This document shows, piece by piece, positions 11,831 to 23,359 of a stretch of DNA of 64,000 nucleotides. Under the pieces are notes generated by a model. The model searched no databases and was not told the origin of the DNA. It saw only the letters and a list, made by a program, of their open reading frames with translations. The DNA lies in contig JASWJB010000012.1 of NCBI GenBank assembly GCA_032433595.1, positions 186,001 to 250,000 on the forward strand, in the 5' to 3' direction. Each line of letters opens with the position of its first letter. Positions within the stretch are counted from its first letter, which is position 1. The DNA comes from Conoideocrella luteorostrata. Taxonomy: Eukaryota > Ascomycota > Sordariomycetes > Hypocreales > Clavicipitaceae. The position numbers and the translations under genes were made by a program.

Positions 11831-12966
11831 TTTATAAAATTACATCTTTCTATTATTTTGTGCAATTGTAGCACCCTCACGACGGGAGAATTGAGACAAG
11901 CAAGGCCAGTGTCCCCTGATCATTAACGGGAGTGAGACGTCACCCATCGCCAAAAATGTCTCCCACGAAGAGCCTGCCTCGGTCGAGAGACATAGACTGG
12001 AAATTTGAATACGCAGCCAGGCAGCGGAGAGTCATGTTGTAATATGATCGCGCATATGTATTCTGGACAACGGGCTTCTAGCAGTTCTAGCCGTAACCCC
12101 AATCGCCATTGTGATGGGGGGTTCCTGTTGCATCCACTCCAAAAATACATCAACCAGTATGCCCAGCCATCGTGGCAAGGGGGATACCAGCACTGAACTC
12201 TACCGCCACTGCCAATGGCTACCCCCGCAAAAGGTGCCTGCGGCGGCTCCCGCGACAAGGACATTTGTGACAGAAGCTTCTCTTTTGAGGGAAATCTGCT
12301 TAAATTTGTTTAGGTATGGCTCAGAAGGCCCCTGACACTTCTCTTATTTAATTATATGCCCACTTGCACGGGCCCCATCACACTACTAGTTTGCTACCGC
12401 TGTTTGCGCTCTGATGTATGGAGAAGTGGCGATTATACACACCAATGAACGCGAGTTGAGATTGACTGGATTTTATACTGTTACGAGTCTACTGCTTTGT
12501 ATCCATTGAGGTTTTGGCAGTCGCCAATAGACAATGGCTTCCCGTTAATAGCTAAAAAGGAAAATTAAAAGTGAAATAACCACGGTATTTATTTACCAAT
12601 CTGTGCCTGCTGTACAAAGGGCTATGCTGTCTATGCCCTGGTGCTTTTCACCCTTTCTTCCGTGCGCTCGCCGCCACATCACCGTCCAACTAGGCCGTAT
12701 CCAAGACCTGTTTTTGTTGTGCCTTCTCAAAAACTTGAGGTTTAATAATGTCATATGTTGTTGAGCCACTTTGGATCTATATCCCGCATGGCAGCCATAG
12801 TAGGTTCGTAGAGCAGACTTCGCCCCATGCATTGGAATCGGATGTAACTAACTGGAGGATGGACTGGAAGAGAAAAGCAAGAATACTAGCCAGAACACAC
12901 ACTGTTTGTCGACAAGCTCAGCTGGCTTTCTTCCCAACGATGTGATAATACTACCAGAGAGAGGGC
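11831..12966. other. Intergenic, between convergent genes
   Basis: About 1.1 kb separates the 3' ends of the lipase-like gene and the DUF1399 gene. Several reading frames of 60-113 codons exist but none looks like a protein family or has plausible composition. Nothing else is recognised. Confidence 0.5.
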
Positions 12967-14421
12967 TCAGCTGAGCACCGCTTCCTCCCACAACGGGAGC
13001 GGCTTCTTGTTCCTAATTGCGACTTCCACCGCTCGATGATAATGCACTTTCTGCATGACCCTCCCGGCAACAGCAGCCATATCAATAGGCTCCGATCCAT
13101 CCTTAGCCGCAGCTTCCACCTCCGAAAGAAGAGCCTCGCAGTCCCAGCACCCGCACACCCGATACTCCGTGCCGAAATGAACGCGGAAGTACGTTCTTGA
13201 CACATCGAATCCCCCGCTGAGCCTTTCCTTGACAATCGTATCATCGTGGTTGATGAACCGTCCCACGATGGCCTTTGTTCCTTTCACGTACGCCGCTGGA
13301 GCGCATTGGTGCGTGTGCCACACAAGATCTATATCCAGTGTGGGCACTATAGTTTGTCGGGGATACATTCTTAAAAGAGCGAGAAACTTGTCGTACCGAT
13401 TTATGCCGCGACGAAGGGTGCCCTCCAGCGCGGGGCTGCGAATCCACATCCTGGCGTTCATCTTGTCGACAAAGGCTGACTGTCGGACCACGGCGTCTCG
13501 TAGCTGTATTGCTAGGTGATTATCTGCTTGGTCGATAAACCCGGCGTATTTGTAGTCAAGACGCGAGGTGTTTATGGGAGAATTGGGGAACAACGCAGGG
13601 ACTAGAGCCGTTCGTTCTGTGCCGAGTGTGAGCTCTGTCAAACGCACAATGCCATCTTCTGCAGACGATACGTCCCGAGCCATCCACGACTCGAATTGTT
13701 GAAAGAGGTCGGCAGGTAGTCCACTGAGCGCCTCGAATGCACAGGTCGCATCCGCGCCAATGTCAAACGTCCAGCTCCTATTGTCGATCGCTTGATGAAC
13801 CAAGTTCCACGGCATGCGTATCTTGTAAAGAACGTGGCCTTGGCACTTTTCCATATATAGTCGAGGGTTAAGCATAAACGAATGCCAGACCATCAGCACG
13901 TCCAGCGGCGGCAAGTCCCGGAGCGTGAGCACAGCGGGTGTCATCAATTTTGTACACTGATTCACTCGCCGTTCCAGCATTCTCATCCAATGCATGAACC
14001 TGACCGCAGCGATTTCAACGTACGTGGTCCATTTGATTTGTCTTCGGTCCCAGAGAGTCGCATCTTTGAGTGTTTTTTTGTCCCCCTTGTGGCCCGTCTT
14101 GGTCTCGCGGTTGGGCACAATGTCGAATGCTGAGTCGATGGCAGCGGACATGAGAACCTTTTGTCGTGTAACATAAAACACTTCTAGGAGCTCCAGGTGC
14201 GTTGCACAAGCCGCTGCTACGGGGAGCTTGTGGGCAGTGGCCTGGGGCTCGTTTGCATTGCTGGGAAAGTCGAATATGGCGGGTGATGGGACTTGCGGCT
14301 CATGCTCTGGTGCTGTTGCAGTGGGATACTGTTTGGCTGCGAAGGGAGAGTTGAGGACGGAGATTTGGTTCCTGCCAGACCTGTGGAGTTGTTGTTTGGT
14401 CTTTTTGCGCTCGAAGGACAT
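12967..14421 (-). CDS. DUF1399 / glycine-rich-domain-containing (GRDP-like) protein
   Basis: A single exon encodes 484 residues. The family signature appears twice: a degenerate PPLDVLMVWHSFMLNP around residue 170 and a canonical PTLDIDLVWHTHQ around residue 360. DxxWHTHQ is the hallmark of the DUF1399 repeat found in plant GRDP1/2 and many fungal proteins. The segment between the repeats is rich in aromatic and charged residues. A short CGCWDCEALL motif follows the second repeat. Unlike many fungal relatives, it lacks a Cys/Gly-rich tail and ends in a short acidic stretch. The molecular function of the family is not established. It is divergent from the TM/F-box gene across about 400 bp. Confidence 0.82.
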   Translation of the reverse strand: MSFERKKTKQQLHRSGRNQISVLNSPFAAKQYPTATAPEHEPQVPSPAIFDFPSNANEPQATAHKLPVAAACATHLELLEVFYVTRQKVLMSAAIDSAFDIVPNRETKTGHKGDKKTLKDATLWDRRQIKWTTYVEIAAVRFMHWMRMLERRVNQCTKLMTPAVLTLRDLPPLDVLMVWHSFMLNPRLYMEKCQGHVLYKIRMPWNLVHQAIDNRSWTFDIGADATCAFEALSGLPADLFQQFESWMARDVSSAEDGIVRLTELTLGTERTALVPALFPNSPINTSRLDYKYAGFIDQADNHLAIQLRDAVVRQSAFVDKMNARMWIRSPALEGTLRRGINRYDKFLALLRMYPRQTIVPTLDIDLVWHTHQCAPAAYVKGTKAIVGRFINHDDTIVKERLSGGFDVSRTYFRVHFGTEYRVCGCWDCEALLSEVEAAAKDGSEPIDMAAVAGRVMQKVHYHRAVEVAIRNKKPLPLWEEAVLS

Positions 14422-14827
14422 GGTGAGTAGTGAGTATGCGGGGTGCTGATGGTGATGCTGTCCAGGACTTTTTGCCTACACAAAAAGAGGATTCCATCAT
14501 GACCGAAGCGACCATTTGTTTGTGTGGTAGCACAAATAACCAACACGATGAAAACCTGATCGTCCATGTTCTGGAATGAACAAGTGGACAAAGTGTGCCT
14601 TGGCCCCCAAGCCACGCCGCCCATGTCGGCTGAACCAATAGCGCCGATATCGTGCATGAAGATGATGCAGTCCGCCTCGTTTATTCAACATCCTCACCCA
14701 GAAAAGCGGATTGATTCCGCTTTCTGCAAGCCTAACCCAGCCCAGCTCGTCATTAAGAGCGCCGTCAATCACCAGCAATCTTGGTGACCAGCTCAGAACA
14801 TCAACAACGCCCGAAAACGATGAAGAC
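14422..14827. promoter_or_regulatory. Divergent promoter region, DUF1399 gene / TM-F-box gene
   Basis: A 406-bp gap lies between two ATGs facing away from each other. It must hold both promoters, or part of the 5' leader of the plus-strand gene. A minus-strand open frame across it (14497-15114) is judged a shadow. No individual site is assigned. Confidence 0.45.
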
Positions 14828-16441
14828 ATGGACCGCTCATCAGCTATTGGATCAATAACCGCCGCGACATTCTTCTCCACGGTCGTTCTAATCACGGTCG
14901 GCGCATCAGTTAAAGCAAGGACGACCAGATTCGCGGCATTACTGCGTTTTGGGTGCTTAATCCCCCATGGTATATACGGCGGTACTGCGATCCAAGCATC
15001 ATTCAAGACGCGGTACAATCGCGATGGATTCCATATCAAAACGGGGCCCATTTTCGTGAGCCAGGGACTCCACGGCATTGCGGTAAGTCCGCGGCACACA
15101 GCATAGTTATGCACCCAGACATGCCTCTTCTAAACAACAGCCAGGGCATTTTGTTACTACCGTGGACTGTGGGTGCGATTGTCTGGTTTCTCCGTCTCAA
15201 GGAGACAACTACATGGCCGCACACGCTCAAGTGGAAAGGAAACCAAAGGCAAAGCGGCTTCTTTTACGCATTTCTCATAGATGCATGCTTTTTGGCATGC
15301 ATCATGGTTGCCATCGTGTACGGCACGGAATTCACCCCCTGGTCTTTCACTACTTGTTCTGCATATGAAGCGTACGACTCTTGGCCGCCACCATTGAGGA
15401 GCAGCACCGAGTTTCAAGACCAGTGCCGACGGGGCATCACCGTTCAAGCTCTCGCCATTATAAATTTGTAAGTTTGCGCATTTTCGTTGTTCTTGCCACT
15501 CCAGAGTCTGCCATGTAAGCTAAATTTCCGAACAAAGTATCCTCCTGGCAAGTAACTCACTCATTATTATCCCTCTCATCGCAATGCCCAGTCCCATCCG
15601 TGCCCAAATCTTCTTCATTTCTAGGGCCATCACGTCACGACGCCATAAGACCAAAAGCCAACGCCAGTTTTGGAGCGACATGGAGAAGACACCACTCCGA
15701 GGAGAGAAAGACGAGGACGACGCTGCTGGTCTGCACGTCATCTTTCATCAGGATAGAATTGCTCGTATACTTTCGAGCCACTTACACGTGGACGATGTGG
15801 TGAATGTTGCGAAAACGTCCAAAGCCATGCACTTGGCTGTTTTCATGAACACGCCCCAAGGCAGAGCCGAGAGGATAGACCTAATCAGTGAGAATGCCTG
15901 CACGCCCGGAAAAAAGACGGAGTGCTGGGCATGTTCAAAAGTCATTTGCGACGCGAGTATTTCCTCTCCTTTGATTACACTGCGCATGTGAGATGCGAGC
16001 TAACATGTTGATGAACAGGATTGCCTCGTCCCTCGGACTGACGCTACCGCACCGCGGACAAATGATCATCTGCACAGTTGCTTCGCCCTTTGCACAAAAT
16101 GCTACCTCCGACGACCTTCTGCTCTCCCGGCCCCATTCTCGGCGACGTGGAACCCTCGCGATTTGTCGACTCAGCATGTAAGTTGCCGTTCAGATCCCGA
16201 GACGAACTCGGGTAAGCCTACGATTCTGGAGGTGGGACTGTGCAGGTCCTGTGCTCAGCTGAATAGTGAGCAGGTGCGGGGGGTGCGAGAAGGAAGAGAT
16301 GAGAGTGCAATGCGGTCCATGCTGACTAGAAGAGTGAGATGTTTTCGGTGCGAACGGGCTCTGTCTGGCAAGAAGAAGAGATGGTGGATTTGTGGAACTG
16401 GTCCGCATGAGTGTCACTGGGCAGGCCACGAGCCAGCATAG
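14828..16441 (+). CDS. Predicted four-TM protein with F-box-like and Cys-rich C-terminal region
   Basis: Model: exons 14828-15082, 15145-15467, 15538-15987 and 16078-16441 (463 residues). Hydrophobic segments are at about residues 10-30, 86-103, 125-150 and 183-205, the last spanning intron 2. A basic stretch follows, then a segment near 262-300 with the spacing of an F-box (RIARILSSHLHVDDVVNVAKTS). A Cys-rich end comes next, with CWAC, CFALCTKC, CRSC and CFRC pairs and a final CGTGPHECHW, which looks zinc-binding. Introns 1 and 2 are well supported. Intron 3 is uncertain: acceptor 16018 leads to a frame that soon stops, while acceptor 16077 keeps the Cys pairs in frame. An additional in-frame intron at 16178-16231 is possible. 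I recognise no named family; the architecture suggests a membrane-anchored F-box adaptor, which is inference. Confidence 0.65.
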
Positions 16442-16512
16442 ATTGATAAACTTCATGCATTAAGGCAGGCATTGCATATTGTTCAATGACTATAAAATGA
16501 AATTCCAATGCT

Positions 16513-19458
16513 TTATCCCCCACAGCCACCACATCCACCGCAACCACCACATCCACCAGCATCCCCTCCACATGAACTCACACAGTTCGACCCGCAACTA
16601 TCATGACCGCCACCAGCCTGGCATCCAGCGGCACAACCGGCTGCGATGGCACCGCAAGCAAATCCACCACAGCCACCTCCTCCGCATGCTCCTCCATCGC
16701 CTGAGTCCTCATCATTGTCGTGGACATCGGTTCTGGTAGCTCTCCAATCTCTCAGGGTCTCGTAGGCTTTAACACGTAGCGGAAGAGACAATGAGGCCCA
16801 CTCGGCAATGAAGTACTGATGGTATGCTCCCTTTTCGAAGTGGTGGCTGAATGGTTGAGCCCGATGAATGCCACCTAGCTTCAGTCTGTCCTTTCGCTCG
16901 TCCTCCTGATGTTTTAGCCATGCTGTGGCTTGACGAAACTTGTTTGACTTGGCCATCGCAGCGACGGCGGTCAATAGCGTGTCCTGGGCTAGGAGGACCG
17001 TCAGACGGTTGCGGAACCATTCGACATCGCTCATATGGCCGGGGGCAATCGCGCTTGGATCGCCACCGGAAGATGTGATATCTGTAGAGAGGTTGGCGAG
17101 CGGGTTACGGGGATACAACTCGCGGCCCCTCGCCAGATGCAATGAGACAATGGACCACGAATCAAAAGGAAATGCCAAGACGTGTTTAGATATGTTGCAG
17201 CTCCCGCATCGGGTGGGGTACCTCCCGTAGGCTTCGGTGCAGTCCCAAGGAAACACATCCTGGTAGCGATATATTGGCCCTTCGAATCCCCCCCAGTCGT
17301 ACCAGTACTCCGCTAGTGAATCTATCAGGTCCGATTCCTCGTGACGACCGTATCGAAACTTGAGAAGATACTCTTCAGTTAAACCGTTTGGGACATCAAA
17401 CTTGGACTTTGCCTTGTACTGGACATAGGCTCCCGGTCGACAAACGAAGCTCATCAAGTACAATGGCGTCGGCGCGCTGCTCTGCGACTTCTCTGAAATA
17501 GATGATGGCGGGGCTGTGAGCGAACCAAAGAGGTCGCGGTCAATCAGGCTGTCACAAAAGTTTTGGCAGTTGTTTGATTGGAAGCTCCATCGCAGCTTGA
17601 GCTCCGGATTGAGGAGCCGCTTGGCGATGTTTGCGATGTAGGTTTCAACCCGAGGAGAAAGATATGCCTTGATTTCACGAAGCAGCCTGTCCGTGCTTTG
17701 GTTCAGAAACATGGATTTTTCTTGTGTTGACACTCCTTCATCTACCAGTTGCAAACTTTCCTTCACAAGGAGATCAATGATGTTATTTTCGCGATGGACG
17801 TCAAAGAAGCCACAGAAAGCGCCACCCACAACTTGTTTCATCATTGCCTTGTATCGCTTGAGTGAACGCGGACGATATTGCGAGTACAAATAGCGATCCA
17901 TTGACCCCGTGAGAAGCAGACTGTAATCATGGTCGGTTTTGGAGTCTAACAGAACTTGAAGCTCGGGAGGATCGCGGTTTGTGATGAGAACGCCGCCTCC
18001 GGTGCTAAAGTCCCAAGTAATTAGATAATTGGCGGTTGCTATCACGACGGGCGCCTCGGGGGGTTGAACTCACTGTTCGACACCATTTTCGATGATGACA
18101 GGTCCGATTCTTAGTGCCATGTGTACATTTCCGTAAGGATACTTTTCGGTAACCGATCGCAGAAAGATTGGCACATCCTCCGGAGATCCTGTAGTAAATC
18201 CAAAAGACGAACCAAATTCAGGTACCGAGGACGTGTTGATATTGTTCAGCTTCTGAGGAAGTTCATCTTGCTGCATACCCGCCATGTCCTCTCGTCGAAC
18301 GGCTTCGAGCGTGGAAGACCGCTCTGACTTCATTCGCGTAGCGGCATATTTGGCTTCTGCCACCATGTCGGTCAACTCAAAAAGCCCACAATTGGCTTTA
18401 CCAATGCCACCTGTTGCATGGGGGGATGGACGCTCGGTTGGAATCGGCCAAAGTGCCACGGCGCGGCCATTTTTATCTCGTCGACGAATCTTGGTGCACT
18501 TGCACATGCGGCGGCTCATGTCGGGAGTAATAGATTTGGCCAAGCAACAAGTTTTGTATTCCTTTGCAAAGTTGGTCTGGCCGTGGTGATTAGCCCTGAA
18601 ACAGGTCTCGCAAATGACGATGCCCTGTTGTCGGGCGTGAGTAAAAGTTGACCCGCGAATGACGCGTTGGCATTCGACGCATCTCTGCGGCGAAAGTATC
18701 GGCATCTGGGTATGATCCAAAGACGACAGCACCAATTGCGGCGGGGCAGGGCGCCTCCAAAACGTCATGAATTTCTCTGGCTCGCGATACTCGATCATCT
18801 TGTCAATGTCTAGAAACTGAGACGACTGCAAGAGCATTCGGGCTCGTCTTTGCAGTATGGTCGGAATGTTGCGCGCTCCCAACGACTCTCGGATCGAGGA
18901 TTTCACCTCGTTGCTTTTCATTTCTGCAAACATGTCCAGGCCGCGATACCGCATCGCTTCCTCATAAGAAGGAGGCACATCCTTCTCCTCGCCGTTGTCG
19001 TCATAGTTTCTCGTGTAGAATTTGTGAGAGCTGTGGCTAACTTGGTGGAGAAAAGTGTCGTAGCCGTGTATCAGCAAGTCGTCCTCGTCAGAAAGAATGG
19101 TGGAGGCAAACTCGGGGTTCTGGTGCCATTTCCGCAGAGTGAGAAGAATATGAGGCAGTTCTCTCTTGACGCCAGCCCAGTACAGCTCCAGGATCTTTTG
19201 CTCGAGATGATCGGCCGCCGGGCCAATTTCAGTTCGTGGAAGCGGCGCGGCCGATGTGATGTGACTTCCGCTGGCAGAGGACACTGGTGCGTTGGAGCTC
19301 GGCATCAACCACGATGGTAAGGACACCATTGTGCGACGTACTGCTAGCAGGCTCGTCAATGAGGGCCGGCGATTGCTGCAGTGTCTGTTGGTCTCACGTA
19401 CACGAGGCAAAACTGGCTGTCCTGACGCACCGCAGCAGAGCAAGTTGGGGAAGCTCAA
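16513..19458 (-). CDS. Large protein with zinc-binding-like Cys block and Cys/Gly-rich tail
   Basis: Exons 19458-18074 and 18004-16513 are joined over a 69-bp GTGAGT...TTTAG intron with a CTAAT branch site. The intron holds in-frame stop codons and its length is a multiple of three, so the frame is the same on both sides. The product has 958 residues. The N-terminal 70 residues are Ser/Pro-rich. Around residues 245-310 there are paired cysteines (CVEC, CETC, then a CC pair and CKC), suggesting metal binding. The middle contains repeated aromatic-rich stretches and no enzyme motif I can name. The last 55 residues are almost only Gly, Cys and Ala, ending in iterated GGC/CGG. Similar tails occur in fungal GRDP proteins, and a DUF1399 gene lies 2 kb away. 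It converges on the TM/F-box gene with only 71 bp between stop codons. Function unknown. Confidence 0.78.
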
Positions 19459-20531
19459 CTAGAGCAATGAAACCAATGTGGCCATTATGGGTGCGCGGCC
19501 ATATTCCGCGACACTGCAGCTGGGATAGAGACTGGTGCTGGAGGCAATTAATACACTTTCCAGTTCGTGTCGCAACGACCCGCGCGCAGCAGCCTCAAAT
19601 CCGTTGCACAGTCGGGCCCGCTGCGTTTTGCATCAATGAGTCGCAGAGCGGATGAATGCTCGTAAATTGATCACGGGGTGCTGCGCGTCCTGCATTGCAG
19701 ATTGTGAAATGGATTCGACCGAGCTTCTGGACCGGCGGTTGTCCAGCCTCAGCCGCACGGGCGGATACACCGGCGGTTGCACCCCTAGTCAGCCTCACAA
19801 TTGTTTGACGAGTTGCCCAATTGCGCAGGTGTCAACATGGTCCATTTTCGTTCTGGGTGGCCAGGTTGCCATACAACTTGGATAGTGAGCAGATGAGCAG
19901 ATGTGCGGTATGTGGCTACTGTGGAACAACAGAAACTGTCGTGCTCAGAGGCGCGCCACCCCAGTCATACCACCACCGCCGTCATTTGCCCAACCGTCCT
20001 GCTGGCGATTCACGACCATCACAAGCAACTAGATATGGATCTTCAGCGCCCAATATCAAACTTCTTGATTTGAACTTTTGATTATATACTGCGGCCAGCA
20101 CCACCCCGACCGCTGCCCCAAGACTACCTACCGTTGGAACAATTAACCGCTTAACCACCAGGGAGCAAAAGTGTAGGCCAACTGAACTTCTCTCAGTAGC
20201 TGCATTCAGGGGTTATATTCCACGCAACACCTTAAAGTACCGATACTCCATTGAACCGCTTTGATACACTGGAAACACTGCCTCTTCATTTTAATGACCA
20301 GCCGGCCTCGTCCTCAGGGGCCTATTGTCACACGGTAACGTTTATCCAAGATTGGATATGAGGATAGCATTCTGCCACAAAGCTTTTAATAGCCAGGAAT
20401 AGAGGTTTAGGTCTAATTCAAACTAGTCAATTTGTCGATCTTGTACTTAGGTTGATTAGCGAAGATACTGATAGCTCATATTAGTAATAAGTATCCTATA
20501 TATAATAACTGACTTCGCTGAGCGTTCTGAA
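19459..20531. other. Intergenic; transition to AT-rich segment
   Basis: The half near 19.5 kb is of ordinary composition and serves as the 5' flank of the large minus-strand gene. From about 20.35 kb the sequence becomes visibly AT-rich. No gene is recognised. Confidence 0.5.
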
Positions 20532-22057
20532 TCACTCTTTTCTCAACCTAGATCTTTTGACGGGCCTTAGACTTATTTTAAACTCGAATGGATCGTAATT
20601 AAGCACTCTGTTGTTTATTAGAATATTGTTACTGTGGGAGTTTCGTCGCATCTGCATATCAATAGCGTTTTGTATACCGCTAACTTGCATGTACGAGCAT
20701 AGACTACCGCCGGGTAGGTCGAAGCCCATAAGATATGCGCCGAGGCCTGCAACGTGAGCACTAGCCATATCCGTGCCTGTATAGACTTCGGGCTTGTCAT
20801 TTGAGTTGATGCTGTTGACATGCCCCCCTGGTGCGAAGAGATGGATATATGGCCCATGATTAGACCATGGACCAAGGATATCGTCCCGATTTACACCACC
20901 TACGACGCATAGAGGCGTGTCAGAGGGTATAGGCATACTGGGAAACAGTTCTCCATTATCACCAGCTCCGACAACAGGGAAAACGCGAAAAGGAAGCGAC
21001 ATCGTTAAACTATCGATGGCTTTATCGAAGGCCACTGATGTTGGGAGTGAGGATATATGCACTACTACCCCTTTTGGGCAGTCCCGAGATGGTGCATCCT
21101 TTGTGACAAAGTCAATGCCTTGAACAATTCGAGACCTAGCTTAGAAAGATTAGCGACTATTGTTTTAGAGCTACCGAGACACTTTCTTACACTTCAGTTT
21201 CCCCCTTGTCGTTTCCAATATTAACGTCAAATATTTTTGTGTTCTTAGCGACTCCATATGTGATAGAACCAATAATCGCTGCAACTCCAGTACCACGGCC
21301 TTGTTTTCTGCCAGAATCAGATGAACCAAAATCTTTAATACTTTCAGCACGACCTTCAAATTCCTATTTCGCTTTGGTTAGTTTAAACCATGTATTTTGA
21401 AGGTAAAAGATGACTTACGGGACTATCGGCGTTAAAACCCGTACCAATAACATAAACACAGGAACCCACACCAGCACTCTTGTGATAGGTATACTTGGTG
21501 CGATGAGGCTTGCGCTCGGAAATCCTAGCAAGGGCCCAAGGGGCTGGCTTTTGTATAACCAGCTGCCTCCGTGGGAACTTCTTCGACCCTTTGCCTCCAA
21601 AGGGAAATCGTCTACGAGCAATTCCTCTGCTCTTATTAGTATTGGAGCGATACATCGCTGTTCTATTCCAGATCGAGTCGACATGATACACGTCCGAATG
21701 CTCTCCCCCAGAGGATTGTAAAGTAACTGCGTCCTGCTCCACAAAGCCTACCTATTTTTCTGTCAGCTTGACGTCCAAAAAGGTCAATGAGAGCATTACA
21801 TTAGGGTTGTTGCTAAGCTTCTTTACTTGAGCTTCCGTTAAATTAGCGCCAAACCCATGAAATCCGTGAGAATATATGACATTTGGTCTAGCACCAACAG
21901 CGGATAGGATGCTCTCGGTGGTGGTGTTAGCACTATCACTAATCCCAACAATGTATTTCCCTTGAATTGGGGCATAATATCGTCGCACTGTCGGTAAGTC
22001 TGATACTTTAGTGCCAAGCGTTAATGTAAAATACGTAAGGATAACAATGAGGAGCAT
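20532..22057 (-). CDS. Secreted subtilase-like protein (proteinase K type) lacking all catalytic residues
   Basis: Exons 22057-21800, 21751-21419, 21363-21191 and 21135-20532 give 455 residues. A hydrophobic signal peptide is followed by an inhibitor-I9-like propeptide (GKYIVGIS ... VGFVEQDAV). The body aligns by eye with fungal S8A/proteinase K subtilases: APWALARIS, GSCVYVI-TG, EFEGRAE, TYGVAKNTKIFDV, WSNHGPYIHLFAPG and HVAGLGAYLMG. Every active-site position is changed: the Asp of VIDTG is Gly189, the His of GHGTH is Arg220, the oxyanion Asn is Asp314 and the Ser of GTSMA is Asp377. An insert of some 60 basic residues separates propeptide from body. The frame is open and all four exons are splice-consistent, so this reads as a pseudoprotease rather than a decayed gene. 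In-frame ATG at 22057 is the first true ATG. Confidence 0.83.
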
Positions 22058-23359
22058 TTTGAACTTAGGTAGAGGCTGCAACGTAAGCTGACAAAAGAAG
22101 TACTGAAGTAGATTTAATATATGTACTCCTATTTAACTCACCAGATTAATGTGTCGCCCGGCCCCTGAAAGCTGTGGGGACAATTCTCAATCAGAGGATC
22201 CTCATGAGCAGCAGAGTCATTATAACAAAGGTTTTGTACCCCGTAGATAGTGGTGCTTTATACCACAGGGTGCTGGGTAATGGTCTTGTATGTGGATCTG
22301 GTCACTTGCAGGGAACTACCGAATGCAACCCCAGTACAATACCGCATCATTGTGCAGCAGTTATTTCTTTCTGCTCACCGAAATCATGCTGAAAGGTAAC
22401 ATATTAGAACTATTAATATCATTAATATCGATGTTCCTAACGTGCTACAAGTCTCTCGTAATCTTGTTACCTTTCGCGCTGTTTTGGTGTCTCGGACACC
22501 TGCAGATACGAGCGCGGATCTGCAATATTCATCCTTCTATATAGTAGAATGTTCAAGTCTTATAATATCGTTTTTTTTTTTTTTTTCCTTTCTAGCACTG
22601 GAAGTTTTAGATTGTTAGCACTAGAATTCCGTTAAAATTCAGCATTGCAAAGCTTATTAATTAAAGCTGTCAATTATCAAGCGGAGCGAATTCAATTGTT
22701 GTTATATCAACAGGACAAGGGCCCTAGCGAAACGATGATTTAAATGAGTATCGGGATTTGGAAATGACGCTGTTGAGACTACTTAACAGTACATTCAGAG
22801 AAATGAATTTGATGGCCGCAATACATACAGCAGTCAATGTCACCGCTTTGAGAACCTCGGATTCCACCTCCATTCAAATGGCTGTTCCTGCGGCTCACTT
22901 ACCGCTCTATCGGTATGCACTGCTCTATCCTCCCCTTGACGGTGTTGTTCATGAAGACTGCCAATTCTAGAAGCCTTCTAACTAGTAACATAGTCAGTAG
23001 CTCGGTTTCTTGCCTTGGACTTCAAACGGGATACAAATTTACAGTCCCCATCTCTAGTCTCTCCCGCCGAAGAATTTAATCAAAAGAGTTCTTAGTGGCC
23101 GGTTATATGGGACGTCATTTGTGGCCCGTACGATGGATGTTTGTGTGTTTTTCGTTGAGTGGGTTCGTGCTGCTCCGCCTTCCAGAATGGGCCTACGAAA
23201 TGTCAGGTGATGACTCATAGCCGTGAACCATTAATGTTCCGGTTATCGACAGGCGAGCAGACGCAGATTGCGCAGTGTGGCCGAGATCGTGGAACCGTGG
23301 CCGGGGTCTAACATGGTGGATCGGAAAATTGTCAAACCTAAGCCCACAAGGCACGATGG
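22058..23359. other. AT-rich intergenic region
   Basis: The region is AT-rich with a T-run of about 18 bases near 22570-22587. Only short frames exist; none is recognisable. It includes the promoter of the minus-strand subtilase-like gene. Confidence 0.5.

Noticed and set aside
14497..15114. 205-codon minus-strand frame
   Set aside because: It overlaps the first exon of the plus-strand TM/F-box gene, whose exons form an extended spliced frame with coherent membrane segments; the minus frame has no recognisable features.
18005..18073. In-frame TGA that appears to split the large Cys/Gly-tail gene into two genes
   Set aside because: The stop lies inside a 69-bp sequence with GTGAGT donor, CTAAT branch and TTTAG acceptor. 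Removing it joins both halves in frame, so I treat them as one gene.
21752..21799. In-frame TAG in the subtilase-like gene as evidence for a pseudogene
   Set aside because: A 48-bp GTAATG...AAATAG intron with a CTGAC branch site removes it and restores the conserved VGFVEQDAV propeptide end.
20532..22057. RIP mutation as explanation of the lost catalytic residues
   Set aside because: Asp-to-Gly and His-to-Arg codons differ from the ancestral ones by A-to-G, opposite to RIP changes, and no RIP-type stop codons occur in the exons.
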